The notes: generated from the letters alone by a model not told the origin. A stretch of 64,000 nucleotides of DNA from Arthrobacter crystallopoietes BAB-32 (GCF_000328305.2 NZ_ANPE02000058.1:1-64000), one strand, 5' to 3'; positions 11,396 to 20,260 are shown, counted from the first letter of the stretch. A program made the numbers and translations.

Positions 11396-12880
11396 ATGAG
11401 ACGAGCGAAAATCGTTGCAACCTTCGGTCCAGCCATCGCCAGTTACGAGAGCACCCTCGCTGTCCTGAAGGCCGGTGTGGACGTGGCACGCATGAACATG
11501 AGCCACGGCGACCACAGCGTGCACCAGGCCACGTACGACAACGTCCGCCGCGCGGCGGCCGAGCTGGGCAAGCCCGTGGGGATCTTCGCCGATCTCCAGG
11601 GGCCCAAGATCCGGCTCGGCCGCTTCGCCGACGGACCGCACGAGCTCGAGGTGGGGGACCGGTTCACCATCACCACCAGGGACGTCGAAGGCACGGCGGA
11701 GATCTGCTCGACGACTTATCTGGGCCTGCCGCAGGACGTGAGGGTGGGGGATCCACTCCTTATCGACGACGGCAAGGTCGCGTTGCGGGCCGTAGAGGTC
11801 GACGACGAGAATGTGGTCACCGAGGTGACCGTGGCCGGCGCCGTCTCCAACAACAAGGGCATCAACCTGCCCGGCGTCGCAGTCAACGTCCCGGCGCTGA
11901 GTACCAAGGACGAGGAAGATCTGCGCTGGGCCATCCGTACCGGCGTGGACATGATCGCCCTGTCCTTTGTGCGCAACGCGGCCGATGTGCGGCGGGTGCA
12001 CGAAATCATGGACGAAGAAGGCCGCCGCACGCCGGTGATCGCGAAGATCGAGAAGCCCCAGGCTGTGGATGCGCTGGAAGAAATCATCGACGCATTCGAC
12101 GCAATCATGGTCGCACGAGGCGATCTCGGCGTCGAACTTCCCCTGGAAGATGTGCCGGTGGTGCAGAAGCACGCGATTGAGCTGGCGCGCCGCTGGGCGA
12201 AGCCGGTCATCGTGGCCACCCAGGTGCTCGAATCGATGATCGAGAACCCGCGGCCGACCCGGGCCGAAGCCTCGGACTGCGCCAACGCGGTGCTGGACGG
12301 AGCGGATGCCGTGATGCTCTCCGGCGAAACCAGCGTCGGCGCCTACCCGTTGGACACGGTCAAGACAATGGCCCGGATCATCGAATCCACCGAACAGCAC
12401 GGTCTGGACCGCGTGCCGCCGCTGGGCAGCCGGCCGCGCACCCGCGGCGGAGCGATCACCCGGGCCGCCGTGGAGATCGCCAACCAGCTGGATGCCAAGT
12501 ACATCTGCGCCTTCACTCAGACCGGTGATTCCGCCCGCCGTCTCTCGCGGCTGCGGCCCGGCCGTCCCATCTTCGCGTTCACGCCGGACAAGTCCACCCT
12601 CAACGTCATGTCCCTGATCTGGGGCATCCAGCCGCTGCTCGTTGAGTTCGTGGAGCACACGGACAAGATGACCGCGCAGGTGGACCGGGTGCTCTTCGAA
12701 AAGGGCCTGGTGGACATCGACGATCTGGTCGTCATCGCGGCCGGCTCGCCGCCCGGCAAGGCCGGTTCCACCAACTCGCTGAAGGTCCACCGGGTCGGGG
12801 ACCTGGCGGATGCAGGCGAAGCCCTGAGCGGCCAGGGCGATTCCCGGCGTGAGCGCGTCGGTCCCTGGCCCAGCAGCTGA
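11396..12880 (+). CDS. pyk: Pyruvate kinase
   Basis: This 494-residue enzyme converts phosphoenolpyruvate and ADP to pyruvate and ATP at the end of glycolysis. Family motifs occur in order: KIVATFGPA at the N-terminus, RMNMSHG, the catalytic IAKIEKPQAV lysine, MVARGDLGVELP (metal ligands) and MLSGETSVGAYP. The A/B/C domain arrangement and length are normal. The start is ATG at 11396, apparently on a leaderless mRNA. It converges on pdtaR through a shared 17-bp terminator stem. The residues after about 478 are poorly conserved and basic. Confidence 0.97.
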   Translation: MRRAKIVATFGPAIASYESTLAVLKAGVDVARMNMSHGDHSVHQATYDNVRRAAAELGKPVGIFADLQGPKIRLGRFADGPHELEVGDRFTITTRDVEGTAEICSTTYLGLPQDVRVGDPLLIDDGKVALRAVEVDDENVVTEVTVAGAVSNNKGINLPGVAVNVPALSTKDEEDLRWAIRTGVDMIALSFVRNAADVRRVHEIMDEEGRRTPVIAKIEKPQAVDALEEIIDAFDAIMVARGDLGVELPLEDVPVVQKHAIELARRWAKPVIVATQVLESMIENPRPTRAEASDCANAVLDGADAVMLSGETSVGAYPLDTVKTMARIIESTEQHGLDRVPPLGSRPRTRGGAITRAAVEIANQLDAKYICAFTQTGDSARRLSRLRPGRPIFAFTPDKSTLNVMSLIWGIQPLLVEFVEHTDKMTAQVDRVLFEKGLVDIDDLVVIAAGSPPGKAGSTNSLKVHRVGDLADAGEALSGQGDSRRERVGPWPSS

Positions 12881-12887
12881 TCAAGCG

Positions 12888-12924
12888 ACAAAAGGGCCGG
12901 TTCAAACTGAACCGGCCCTTTTGT
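12888..12924. terminator. Bidirectional intrinsic terminator between pyk and pdtaR
   Basis: A perfect 17-bp inverted repeat (12888-12904 and 12908-12924) surrounds a 3-base AAC loop. The outer arms are A-rich on the left and T-rich on the right (AAAAGGGCCGG / CCGGCCCTTTT), so a U-tract is produced on either strand. It lies 7 bases after the pyk stop and 8 bases from the pdtaR stop. Confidence 0.93.
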
Positions 12925-12932
12925 GCGGCTGT

Positions 12933-13526
12933 TTAGTTGACCTGGTTGATGATGGTCTCGGCCACCTCGCGCATGCTCAGGCGGCGGTCCATCGAGGTCT
13001 TCTGGATCCAGCGGAAAGCCTCCGGCTCCGTCAGTCCCATCTTGGTGATCAGCAGGCTCTTGGCGCGCTCCACCAGCTTCCGGGTGGCGAACTGCTCCTG
13101 CAGATCGGTCACCTCTGCCTCCAGGGCCTTGATCTCCTGGTGCCGGGAGAGCGCAATCTCAATGGCCGGAACCAGGTCGGCAGGTGTGAACGGCTTGACC
13201 ACATAGGCCATGGCACCGGCGTCGCGGGCGCGTTCCACCAGTTCCTTCTGGCTGAAGGCCGTCAGCAAAACGACCGGCGCGATCCTGGCCTTGACGATCT
13301 GCTCCGCCGCCGTGATGCCGTCCATGACCGGCATCTTGACGTCCATGAGCACCAGGTCGGGCTTCAACTCCGTAGCCAGTTCCACGGCCTTCTCGCCGTT
13401 GTCAGCCTCGGCCACGACGTCGTACCCCTCACCGCGCAGGATTTCGACGATATCCAGGCGGATCAGCGTTTCGTCTTCGGCGACGACAACGCGGCGTGCG
13501 GGGGTGGTCTCAGTTTGCTCGGACAC
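12933..13526 (-). CDS. pdtaR: ANTAR-domain response regulator (PdtaR-like)
   Basis: This 197-residue protein has an N-terminal receiver domain (acidic pair ED at 17-18, phosphoacceptor Asp62 in LVLMDVKMP, Thr89 region VLLTA, Lys111 in VVKPF). A C-terminal ANTAR RNA-binding domain follows (about 130-190), with the typical AKSLLITKMGLTEPEAFRWI. The family binds RNA hairpins and acts as an antiterminator controlled by the histidine kinase PdtaS, which is not in this window. The GTG at 13526 is preferred over the ATG at 13553 because AAGGAG lies 5 bases upstream. It is related to Rv1626 of M. tuberculosis. Confidence 0.93.
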   Translation of the reverse strand: MSEQTETTPARRVVVAEDETLIRLDIVEILRGEGYDVVAEADNGEKAVELATELKPDLVLMDVKMPVMDGITAAEQIVKARIAPVVLLTAFSQKELVERARDAGAMAYVVKPFTPADLVPAIEIALSRHQEIKALEAEVTDLQEQFATRKLVERAKSLLITKMGLTEPEAFRWIQKTSMDRRLSMREVAETIINQVN

Positions 13527-13578
13527 TGGTGCTCCTTGAGGACGTTCGGGCAACCCGCTGGTGGCGGTTCACGAAAAC

Positions 13579-13584
13579 AGCCTA
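13579..13584 (-). promoter_or_regulatory. -10 box TAGGCT for pdtaR
   Basis: On the minus strand TAGGCT lies 6 bases before a GTG at 13572-13570. Transcription starting there gives a 46-base leader to the pdtaR GTG. That GTG also opens a 20-codon frame (13572-13510) overlapping the pdtaR start. Confidence 0.5.
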
Positions 13585-13687
13585 TCGGCATGTAGAGTAG
13601 ATTCGCGCACTGTGGAGCATGACAGTCTTCACATGCGCTCTATCGGTCCGGAGGCCAAGCTTCCGCGATCATCGGCCGTACGGCCGG

Positions 13688-13769
13688 GCCCGAGTGGCGG
13701 AATTGGCAGACGCACCGCACTCAAAATGCGGCGCCGAAAGGTGTGTGGGTTCGAGTCCCACCTCGGGCA
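13688..13769 (+). tRNA. tRNA-Leu (anticodon CAA)
   Basis: The acceptor arms GCCCGAG (13688-13694) and CTCGGGC (13762-13768) pair fully, followed by discriminator A. The anticodon stem is CCGCA/TGCGG with loop CTCAAAA, giving anticodon CAA for UUG codons. The TGGCGGAATTGGCAGACGC D-arm, a long class II variable arm and GGGTTCGAGTCCC T-arm are all typical of tRNA-Leu. The 3' CCA is not encoded. Confidence 0.97.
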
Positions 13770-14038
13770 CAATGTTTCCCCTAGTTTGGGTTCTGCTCTC
13801 CGCGTGTATGCACTGTATGGACGATCCTCTGTCATCGATGGCTCTGCGCAAGAACGACGGCGAGGGCGGTAGTGATATCCGTGACCTTGCCGGTGGTCAG
13901 GGTATAGGGACGGGACGCACCGCCGTCGTACCGGCCGTGCGGCAGTCGGCGTCGTAGCTTGGACGAGATGGAGCGGGCTCACAACCTTTGGGATTGCTGA
14001 TACTGAGCTTCGCGCGCTGCCGGATTTCGGCCAGCGGG
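13770..14038. other. Intergenic region, no supported feature
   Basis: This is the 269-base stretch between the tRNA-Leu and the end of the LigD-type gene. I see no convincing gene, repeat of the tRNA 3' end, integrase remnant or terminator in it. The open frames that cross it run through the tRNA and look like noise. Confidence 0.6.
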
Positions 14039-15282
14039 TTAGGACCCGGGGCGCCCGGGCCGCTCCTTGCTGGCCCACGGGTCGTAATCCACGATGAGCT
14101 CCTCCTGCGGCGGCCGCTCCGTTTCGGCGACGTGCTGCAGGTTCACCCGCACTCTGTACCAGAGCGAGCTTGATCCGCGCATACCGTCGACGAGCACATC
14201 GGCCGGGTGCAGTGCCGGGACGAGGTCCGCGTGCCGGCTCTTCCATTCATCGAGCGCCGCGTACGCCTCGGGTTTGGTCTTGGTGCGGGCAACCTCGATG
14301 AGCGGCATGATCGACTTCCGGCGGCCGGAACCGTCGCCACCGCGCGGCGGCTTCTCTGCGGGGCCGAGCTCGGCCGCCAAGGCGAGGAGCCCGTCAAGGG
14401 TGCCGACCGCCTCATCGATGCCGGCGTGGGGGTCACCCACATCGGCGAAACGCTCGAGCACTGATCGCACAGTGAACTGCTCTGGCCGGGCGGAGCGGAC
14501 CTCGTTCCAGGTGAGCGGGGTCGAGACCCGGGCGTCGGGCAGGGGCCGGATCGAGTACGCGGACGCCACGGTGCGATCCTTGGCGTTCTGGTTGAAGTCG
14601 ACGAACACACTTTCGCCGCGCTCCTCCTTCCACCACCGAGCGGTCGCGAGTCCGGGAGCACGGTTCTCGACCTCGCGGGCGAGAGTCTCGGCGGCTAGTC
14701 GCACGTCGCGGTACGACCATTGGGGCGCGATGCGCACGAGGATGTGGAGTCCCCGCGACCCACTCGTTTTCGGCCACCCCACCAGTCCCACGTCCTCGAG
14801 CACCTCCTGCGCGACGTAGGCGGCGTCGACGATCTGCGACCAGTTGACTCCCGGCATCGGGTCAAGGTCGACGCGGAGCTCGTCGGGATGTTCCAGGTCT
14901 TCGGCGCGCACGGGGTGCGGGTTGAGGTCCAGGCATCCAAGATTCACCACCCACGCCAGGCCCGCAGCATCCCGGATGACCGCCTCTTCGGCTGATGTCC
15001 CTGACGCGTAGTGCAGCGTTGTCGTGTCGATGAAGTCAGGGTGGTTTTCGGGCACGCGTTTCTGAAAGAACGGTTCAACGTCGATGCCTTCGGGAAGCGC
15101 TTAAGCACCATTGGGCGGCCGCCGGCGCCGCGCAGCGCACCGTCCGCGACGGCGAGGTAGTAGCGAACCAGGTCGAGCTTCGTCAGCCCGGCTTGGGGGA
15201 ACACCACCTTGTCCGGACTTGAGATGCGAACCTCGGTGCCGGCAATGTCGAGGATCTCGGCCGGGGTCTTTGACGGGTTCAT
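14039..15282 (-). pseudogene. LigD-type DNA polymerase/primase domain protein, frameshifted
   Basis: Two frames join to give one LigD-type PolDom protein of about 415 residues. The first (ATG at 15282) encodes SSPDKVVFPQAGLTKLDLVRYY and ends its homology at KRFPK. The second continues with EPFFQKRVPENHPDF and carries the metal-binding LRVDLDP, TSGSRGLHI and VFVDFNQN motifs. The frames meet at 15086-15087, where one base is missing from a G run (AAGGC where AAGGGC restores the frame). The family primes and fills DNA ends in NHEJ. The catalytic part remains readable from the GTG at 15055, but without its N-terminus. This may be a true pseudogene or a sequencing deletion. An intact paralogue is at 25502. 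Confidence 0.85.
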
Positions 15283-15379
15283 TCCGCCACGCTAGCAACG
15301 ATCGGATGTCCCAGCCAGACCAGCTGCGCGCCAATGAAATTGACCAGGAAGGGTTTAGGCCCAGGCCAAGAGCAGGCTG

Positions 15380-16081
15380 CTACACGAGCGGCCAGGGGAA
15401 ACGCATGCCGGTGGTATCGACCGGCAGCACACGTTCGCGCAGCAGGCGCCTGACCCGCCGTTGCAACGCGCTGATCTCGGCGTCGTCGAGGAGGTCGGCG
15501 ACGTCCTCAGGCACTGTCTCGGCGAGCGGGGCGATGTCCTCGAGCAGGCCATCGGCAATAGGTTCGCCCGCGAAGTCCCAGATCACCGTGCGGAGCTTGA
15601 AGTCTGCTGAGAAGCACAATCCGTGGTCGATGCCCCACACATGGCCGTCCTGTCCACGCAGGACATGCCCGCTCTTCCTGTCGGTGTTGTTGGCGACGCA
15701 GTCGAGCAGGGCAATCTGGGCCAGGACGTTATGGGTTTCGGGTGATTCCGCGTACAGGGTGAAATAGTGCTCGTGCAGGTCGTTCTCGATGAACCACTGG
15801 AGCGACCCGATGCCCAACGGGGAGTCCTCGCGGATCACCGTCGTCGGAACAATTCCCCACCCCAAGTGCTCGCTGAGCAGGTAGGCCGCGCGTTCCCGCC
15901 GGTACAGCCCGGGCTCGAAATCGGACAGTGCGCGTTCCCCCGCCTCCGGCTTGTAGATTGCCCACGCCGAATCGTCCCCGCACGAGACCTGGACGAGGAA
16001 CGTCGCGTTGCTGCTGCGCAGGATCCGTCCCAGCAGTTCGATGCGGCCCTCGACGAGCAGCGTCAGCTCCCGTCCGGACAC
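15380..16081 (-). CDS. SCO1664 family protein (PI3/PI4-kinase-like fold)
   Basis: This 233-residue protein resembles the actinobacterial SCO1664 family (TIGR03843), distantly related to phosphatidylinositol kinases. Recognisable kinase-like elements are AIYKPEAGERAL (nucleotide-binding lysine region), LLDCVANNTDRKSGHVL (catalytic-loop D and N residues) and VWGIDHGLCF (metal-binding D). The substrate is unknown. The GTG start has AGGA close upstream and lies 13 bases after the phosphomutase stop, so the pair forms an operon. In many actinobacteria a DUF3090 protein belongs to the same cluster, and none is present here. Confidence 0.85.
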   Translation of the reverse strand: MSGRELTLLVEGRIELLGRILRSSNATFLVQVSCGDDSAWAIYKPEAGERALSDFEPGLYRRERAAYLLSEHLGWGIVPTTVIREDSPLGIGSLQWFIENDLHEHYFTLYAESPETHNVLAQIALLDCVANNTDRKSGHVLRGQDGHVWGIDHGLCFSADFKLRTVIWDFAGEPIADGLLEDIAPLAETVPEDVADLLDDAEISALQRRVRRLLRERVLPVDTTGMRFPWPLV

Positions 16082-16094
16082 CGTTCCTGCCTTT

Positions 16095-16754
16095 TCACGA
16101 TGCCCTCAGCCCGATCAAGGGCTCCAAGGTCGAGTTCACCATGAGCACGGCGGGTGCCTGCCCCTCCGAATACGAGATGGCCGAAACCGAACCCGGCCCG
16201 ATGACGATCCGCTGGAAGAGGTCCAGATGCGTTCCCAGCGCGTGCGCGACGGCCGCCTTGATCGGATCCGCATGGGAAAAGCAGACGACGACGCCGCCAG
16301 CGTGGGCGGTACGCAGTGCCTCAAGCGTTCCGACCATCCGTGCCTGCATCTGCGCGAAGCTCTCCCCGTCAGGGAAACGGAACGCCGACGGGGTCTGTTG
16401 GACGGTCTGCCACTGCGGCAGGGCCGCCAGGTCGGCGAGCGCGGCGCCGGTCCACTCGCCGAAATCGCATTCGAGCAGGCCGGCGTCCTCGTGCAGCGTG
16501 AGTCCGGTGCAAGCTGCCGCAGGCTCTGCAGTCTCGCGGGCGCGCTCCAGCGGCGACGAATACAGGCCGTCGATGTGGAGGCCGGCGAGCCGCTCCGCGA
16601 CCCGTTCAGCCTGGACCCGGCCCCGCTCCGACAGATGCAGTCCCGGAGCCAATCCGGGCAGCACTTTGCCGGTCGTCGGCGTCTCTCCATGGCGCACCAG
16701 GAGAAGCAGGGTGTTCGGCGGTGTGGCTGGCGCCGAAGGCGTTGCTGCAGTCAT
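16095..16754 (-). CDS. MSMEG_4193-type histidine phosphatase/phosphomutase
   Basis: This 219-residue histidine phosphatase superfamily member carries LLLLVRHGETP near the N-terminus, with the phosphorylated His in RHG. It also has YSSPLERARETAEP, LLECDFGEWTG, and the second catalytic histidine in VVVCFSHADPIKAAVA. It fits the actinobacterial MSMEG_4193 family (TIGR03848), whose substrate is unknown, and it lies directly upstream of its usual SCO1664 partner. A GTG one codon upstream (16757) is an equally possible start; a TAGGCT box lies 5 and 8 bases before them, respectively, and there is no Shine-Dalgarno. Confidence 0.85.
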   Translation of the reverse strand: MTAATPSAPATPPNTLLLLVRHGETPTTGKVLPGLAPGLHLSERGRVQAERVAERLAGLHIDGLYSSPLERARETAEPAAACTGLTLHEDAGLLECDFGEWTGAALADLAALPQWQTVQQTPSAFRFPDGESFAQMQARMVGTLEALRTAHAGGVVVCFSHADPIKAAVAHALGTHLDLFQRIVIGPGSVSAISYSEGQAPAVLMVNSTLEPLIGLRAS

Positions 16755-16762
16755 CACGATCC

Positions 16763-16768
16763 AGCCTA
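16763..16768 (-). promoter_or_regulatory. -10 box TAGGCT for phosphomutase-SCO1664 operon
   Basis: The minus-strand TAGGCT hexamer lies 5 bases before GTG 16757 and 8 bases before ATG 16754, with no Shine-Dalgarno between, which suggests a leaderless transcript. Confidence 0.5.
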
Positions 16769-16829
16769 GCGTTCGCCGCATGCCCCGGGCCGGGGGAGCC
16801 GAACTCTCGATTCAGTGCACGGCGGGGTC

Positions 16830-16835
16830 TACGGT
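16830..16835 (+). promoter_or_regulatory. -10 box TACGGT for leaderless AAA ATPase gene
   Basis: TACGGT ends 6 bases before the GTG start at 16842. The box lies about 60 bases from the divergent phosphomutase box, so the two operons are transcribed back to back. Confidence 0.5.
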
Positions 16836-16841
16836 TGAGGT

Positions 16842-18230
16842 GTGAGTGATCGTCCGAATATCTTCACCGTTGGAGAATTGCGTGCGGCCGGGCACGTCCA
16901 CAAGGACTTGCGCCACGAGATCCGCGACAACCTGCTCGCCGCGCTCGCCGCGGACGCCGATCCCTGGCCGGGTATGTACGGTTTCAGCCGCACCGTGCTG
17001 CCCCAGCTTGAGCGTGCATTAATCGCCGGGCACGACGTCGTGCTGCTGGGGGAGCGGGGACAGGGCAAGACCCGGCTTCTGCGCACCTTGGTCGGGCTGC
17101 TCGATGAGTGGTCGCCCGTCATTGAGGGATCGGAGCTGAACGAACACCCCTACGAGCCGATCACCGAGCAGTCCCGGGCGCACGCGCTCGCAGAAGGGGA
17201 CCGCCTGCGCGTGGCATGGCGCCACCGCTCGGAGCGCTACGTCGAGAAGCTCGCCACGCCGGATACCTCCGTGGCTGACCTCATTGGCGACGTGGACCCG
17301 ATGCGGGTTGCCGAGGGCCGCCGGCTGGGGGACCCGGAAACCATCCACTACGGCCTTGTCCCGCGCTCCAACCGCGGCATCATCGCCATCAACGAACTGC
17401 CCGACCTTGCCGAACGGATCCAGGTCGCAATGCTGAATGTGATGGAGGAGCGCGACATCCAGATCCGCGGCTATGTGCTGCGGCTGCCGCTCGACGTGCT
17501 CGTTGTCGCCTCGGCCAACCCCGAGGACTACACCAACCGCGGCCGGATCATCACGCCGCTGAAGGACCGCTTCGGTGCCGAGATCCGCACCCACTATCCG
17601 ATCGAACTCGACGACGAGGTCGCCGTCATCCAGCAGGAGGGGCGGCTGGTCGCCGAGGTCCCGCCGGTCATCCTCGAGATCCTGGCCCGCTACACCCGTG
17701 CGCTGCGGGAGTCACCGGCGATCAACCAGAGCTCCGGGGTCTCGGCCCGGTTCGGCATCGCGGGTGCCGAGACGGTGGCCGCGGCGGCGCTGCGCCGGGC
17801 CACTGTGCGCGGGGAGGACGAGGCGGTCGCGCGGATCGTGGACCTGGAGAGCGCGGTGGAAGTCCTCTCCGGCAAGATCGAGTTCGAATCGGGCGAGGAG
17901 GGACGCGAACAAGCCGTCCTTGAGCACCTGGTGCGCACGGCCACTGCAGAAGCCGTCCGCGTCCACTACCGCGGCCTCGATTTCGGACCGCTCGTGGCGG
18001 CGCTGGACGGCCACACCACCGTAACCACCGGGGAAGAAGTCACGGCACGGGAGTTCCTCGAGAACCTACCGGCGCTCGACGGATCCGGACTGTATGACGA
18101 GATCAGCGCCCGCCTGGAGGCGAAAAACGACGGGCAGCGGGCCAGCGCCATCGAGCTTGCGCTGGAGGGACTGTTCCTCGCCCGGCGGATCTCCAAGGAA
18201 TCCGACGACGGCGAAACGATCTACGGCTAG
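16842..18230 (+). CDS. MoxR/magnesium-chelatase-like AAA+ ATPase
   Basis: This 462-residue AAA+ protein has Walker A GERGQGKTRLL at about residues 70-80 and Walker B GIIAINELPD near 180. A sensor region VLVVASANPED and an arginine-finger-like TPLKDRFGAEI follow. The C-terminal half is helical. It resembles Rv0958 of M. tuberculosis and other MoxR-type ATPases that act with a VWA-domain partner in assembly or metal insertion. The partner follows 26 bases downstream. The real substrate is unknown; no chelatase H subunit or tetrapyrrole genes are nearby, so a metal-chelatase role is not supported. Confidence 0.85.
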   Translation: MSDRPNIFTVGELRAAGHVHKDLRHEIRDNLLAALAADADPWPGMYGFSRTVLPQLERALIAGHDVVLLGERGQGKTRLLRTLVGLLDEWSPVIEGSELNEHPYEPITEQSRAHALAEGDRLRVAWRHRSERYVEKLATPDTSVADLIGDVDPMRVAEGRRLGDPETIHYGLVPRSNRGIIAINELPDLAERIQVAMLNVMEERDIQIRGYVLRLPLDVLVVASANPEDYTNRGRIITPLKDRFGAEIRTHYPIELDDEVAVIQQEGRLVAEVPPVILEILARYTRALRESPAINQSSGVSARFGIAGAETVAAAALRRATVRGEDEAVARIVDLESAVEVLSGKIEFESGEEGREQAVLEHLVRTATAEAVRVHYRGLDFGPLVAALDGHTTVTTGEEVTAREFLENLPALDGSGLYDEISARLEAKNDGQRASAIELALEGLFLARRISKESDDGETIYG

Positions 18231-18256
18231 GTACAGGACGAGGGACAGGCAGCATC

Positions 18257-20260
18257 ATGGGCGTTCACCACCGGTCCTCCAGATACGGCCGGTACACGGG
18301 CGGACCCGATCCGCTCGCCCCGCCGGTCGACCTGGCCGAGGCGCTTGACGCGATCGCCGAGGACGTCATGGCAGGCTACTCGCCCCGGCACGCCCTGCAG
18401 GAGTTCCTGCGGCGTGGCAGCCGGAGCCGGGACGGGCTCGATGACCTCGCCGGCCGGGTGCAGCAGCGCCGGCGTGAACTGCTGGGCCGCCACCGGCTGG
18501 ACGGCACACTGGAGGAGGTCCGGAAGCTCCTGGATACTGCCGTGCTGGAGGAGCGCAAACAACTTGCCCGCGACGCCATGATGGACGAGACCGACCGCGC
18601 CTTCCGGGAAATGCAGCTGCAGAACCTCCCCTCGTCCACGGCGGCAGCGGTCAACGAGCTCGCCTCCTATGACTGGCAGTCGAGCTCCGCCCGGGAGGCC
18701 TACGAGCGGATCAAGGACCTGTTGGGCCGGGAGGTCCTCGACCAACGGTTCGCCGGCATGAAACAGGCCCTCGAGAACGCCACTGATGAGGACCGGGCCG
18801 CGGTGGGCGCCATGCTGCGCGACCTCAACGAACTGCTGGACAAACACCGGCGCGGCGAGGATACGGACGCGGACTTCCAGGAGTTCATGGCACGGCACGG
18901 GCAGTTCTTTCCGGAGAATCCGCAATCGGTCGAGGAGCTGATCGATGCCCTCGCCCAGCGCGCCGCTGCCGCCCAGCGGCTCCTGCAATCGATGTCCCCG
19001 GAGCAGCGCGAGGAGCTGATGCGCCTGTCGGCCCAGGCGTTCGGTTCCCCTGAACTGATGGCACAGCTCGATCAGCTTGACGCGAGCCTGCGGGCCCTGC
19101 GCCCCGGCGAGGACTGGACCGGCGCCGAACGCTTCGAGGGCCAGGAGGGGCTCGGCCTGGGCGACGGGACGGGCGTGCTCCAGGACCTGGCCGAACTGGA
19201 CGGGCTGGCCGAACAGCTTGCCCAGTCCTACAACGGATCAAACCTGGACGACCTGGATCTGGATGCCCTGGCCCGCCAGCTCGGCCAGGATGCCGCGGTG
19301 ACCGCCCGGACCCTCGCGGAGATCGAGCGGGCGATACAGGACGGCGGTTATCTGCGGCGCGGCGTGGACGGGGACCTTCGCCTGTCCCCGCAGGCCATGC
19401 GGCGGCTTGGAAAGTCGTTGCTGCGGGACACCGCCAGGCAACTGTCCGGCCGCCAGGGTCGCCGGGACACCCGCACCGCCGGGGCTGCGGGCGAGCAGAC
19501 CGGCTCCAGCCGTGAATGGCAGTTCGGGGACGCCGAACCGTGGGATGTCACAAGGACCATGACCAACGCGATCCGGCGCACGATCGCCGACGGCGGTGAT
19601 CCGGCCCGCGGCCTGCGCCTCGGCATGGGCGACATTGAAGTGGCCGAAACCGAAGCCCGCACGCAAGCCGCCGTCGCCCTCCTCGTCGACGTGTCGTTCT
19701 CGATGGCGGCGGAGGGACGCTGGGTGCCGATGAAACGCACGGCGCTCGCCTTGCACCACCTGGTCTCAACACGGTTCCGCGGCGACCGGCTGCAGCTGAT
19801 CACGTTCGGCCGCTACGCGCAGACCATGGACATCGGCGAGCTCACGGCCCTGCCGGCGGTACGCGAGCAGGGAACGAACCTGCATCACGGCTTGCTGCTG
19901 GCCAACCGCTTCTTCCGCCGGCACCCGTCCATGCAGCACATCCTCCTCGTGGTGACCGACGGCGAACCCACCGCGCACCTGGTGGCGGACGGCCACTCGT
20001 GGTTCTCCTGGCCGCCCGACCCGGAAACCATCCGCGTCACGGTTGCCGAGCTCGACCGGCTCGGACGTGCCGGCACCCAGGCCACGTTCTTCCGGCTCGG
20101 CGATGATCCGGGCCTTGAACGGTTCGTCCAGCGTATGGCCCGCCGGATTGACGGCAGGGTGGTCGCACCGGACGCCGGGGACCTGGGGGCTGCTGTTGTG
20201 GGGGAGTACCTCCGTGCGCATTTCCGCAGCCTGTACGACGACGGCGACTGGGTTTCGTAG
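18257..20260 (+). CDS. VWA-domain protein, partner of the AAA+ ATPase
   Basis: In this 667-residue protein, the first 420 residues are helical, charged and rich in Q/E/R/L, probably a scaffold. The C-terminal VWA domain (about 475-650) carries a MIDAS metal site: DVSFSM (DxSxS), GTNLHHG with the conserved threonine, and VVTDGEPTAH. No signal peptide or membrane helix is seen, so it should be cytoplasmic. It resembles Rv0959. Together with the preceding ATPase it forms the ATPase-VWA pair typical of MoxR or CoxD/CoxE systems. The start is ATG at 18257, 26 bases after the ATPase stop. The function is unknown. Confidence 0.85.
   Translation: MGVHHRSSRYGRYTGGPDPLAPPVDLAEALDAIAEDVMAGYSPRHALQEFLRRGSRSRDGLDDLAGRVQQRRRELLGRHRLDGTLEEVRKLLDTAVLEERKQLARDAMMDETDRAFREMQLQNLPSSTAAAVNELASYDWQSSSAREAYERIKDLLGREVLDQRFAGMKQALENATDEDRAAVGAMLRDLNELLDKHRRGEDTDADFQEFMARHGQFFPENPQSVEELIDALAQRAAAAQRLLQSMSPEQREELMRLSAQAFGSPELMAQLDQLDASLRALRPGEDWTGAERFEGQEGLGLGDGTGVLQDLAELDGLAEQLAQSYNGSNLDDLDLDALARQLGQDAAVTARTLAEIERAIQDGGYLRRGVDGDLRLSPQAMRRLGKSLLRDTARQLSGRQGRRDTRTAGAAGEQTGSSREWQFGDAEPWDVTRTMTNAIRRTIADGGDPARGLRLGMGDIEVAETEARTQAAVALLVDVSFSMAAEGRWVPMKRTALALHHLVSTRFRGDRLQLITFGRYAQTMDIGELTALPAVREQGTNLHHGLLLANRFFRRHPSMQHILLVVTDGEPTAHLVADGHSWFSWPPDPETIRVTVAELDRLGRAGTQATFFRLGDDPGLERFVQRMARRIDGRVVAPDAGDLGAAVVGEYLRAHFRSLYDDGDWVS

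Noticed and set aside
13688-15300. Genomic island at the tRNA-Leu
   Set aside because: There is no integrase, no direct repeat of the tRNA 3' end and no mobile gene in the following region, although the neighbouring genes are accessory.
18257-20260. Magnesium chelatase annotation for the ATPase-VWA pair
   Set aside because: No chelatase H subunit or bacteriochlorophyll gene is present. The ATPase fits MoxR-type enzymes better.
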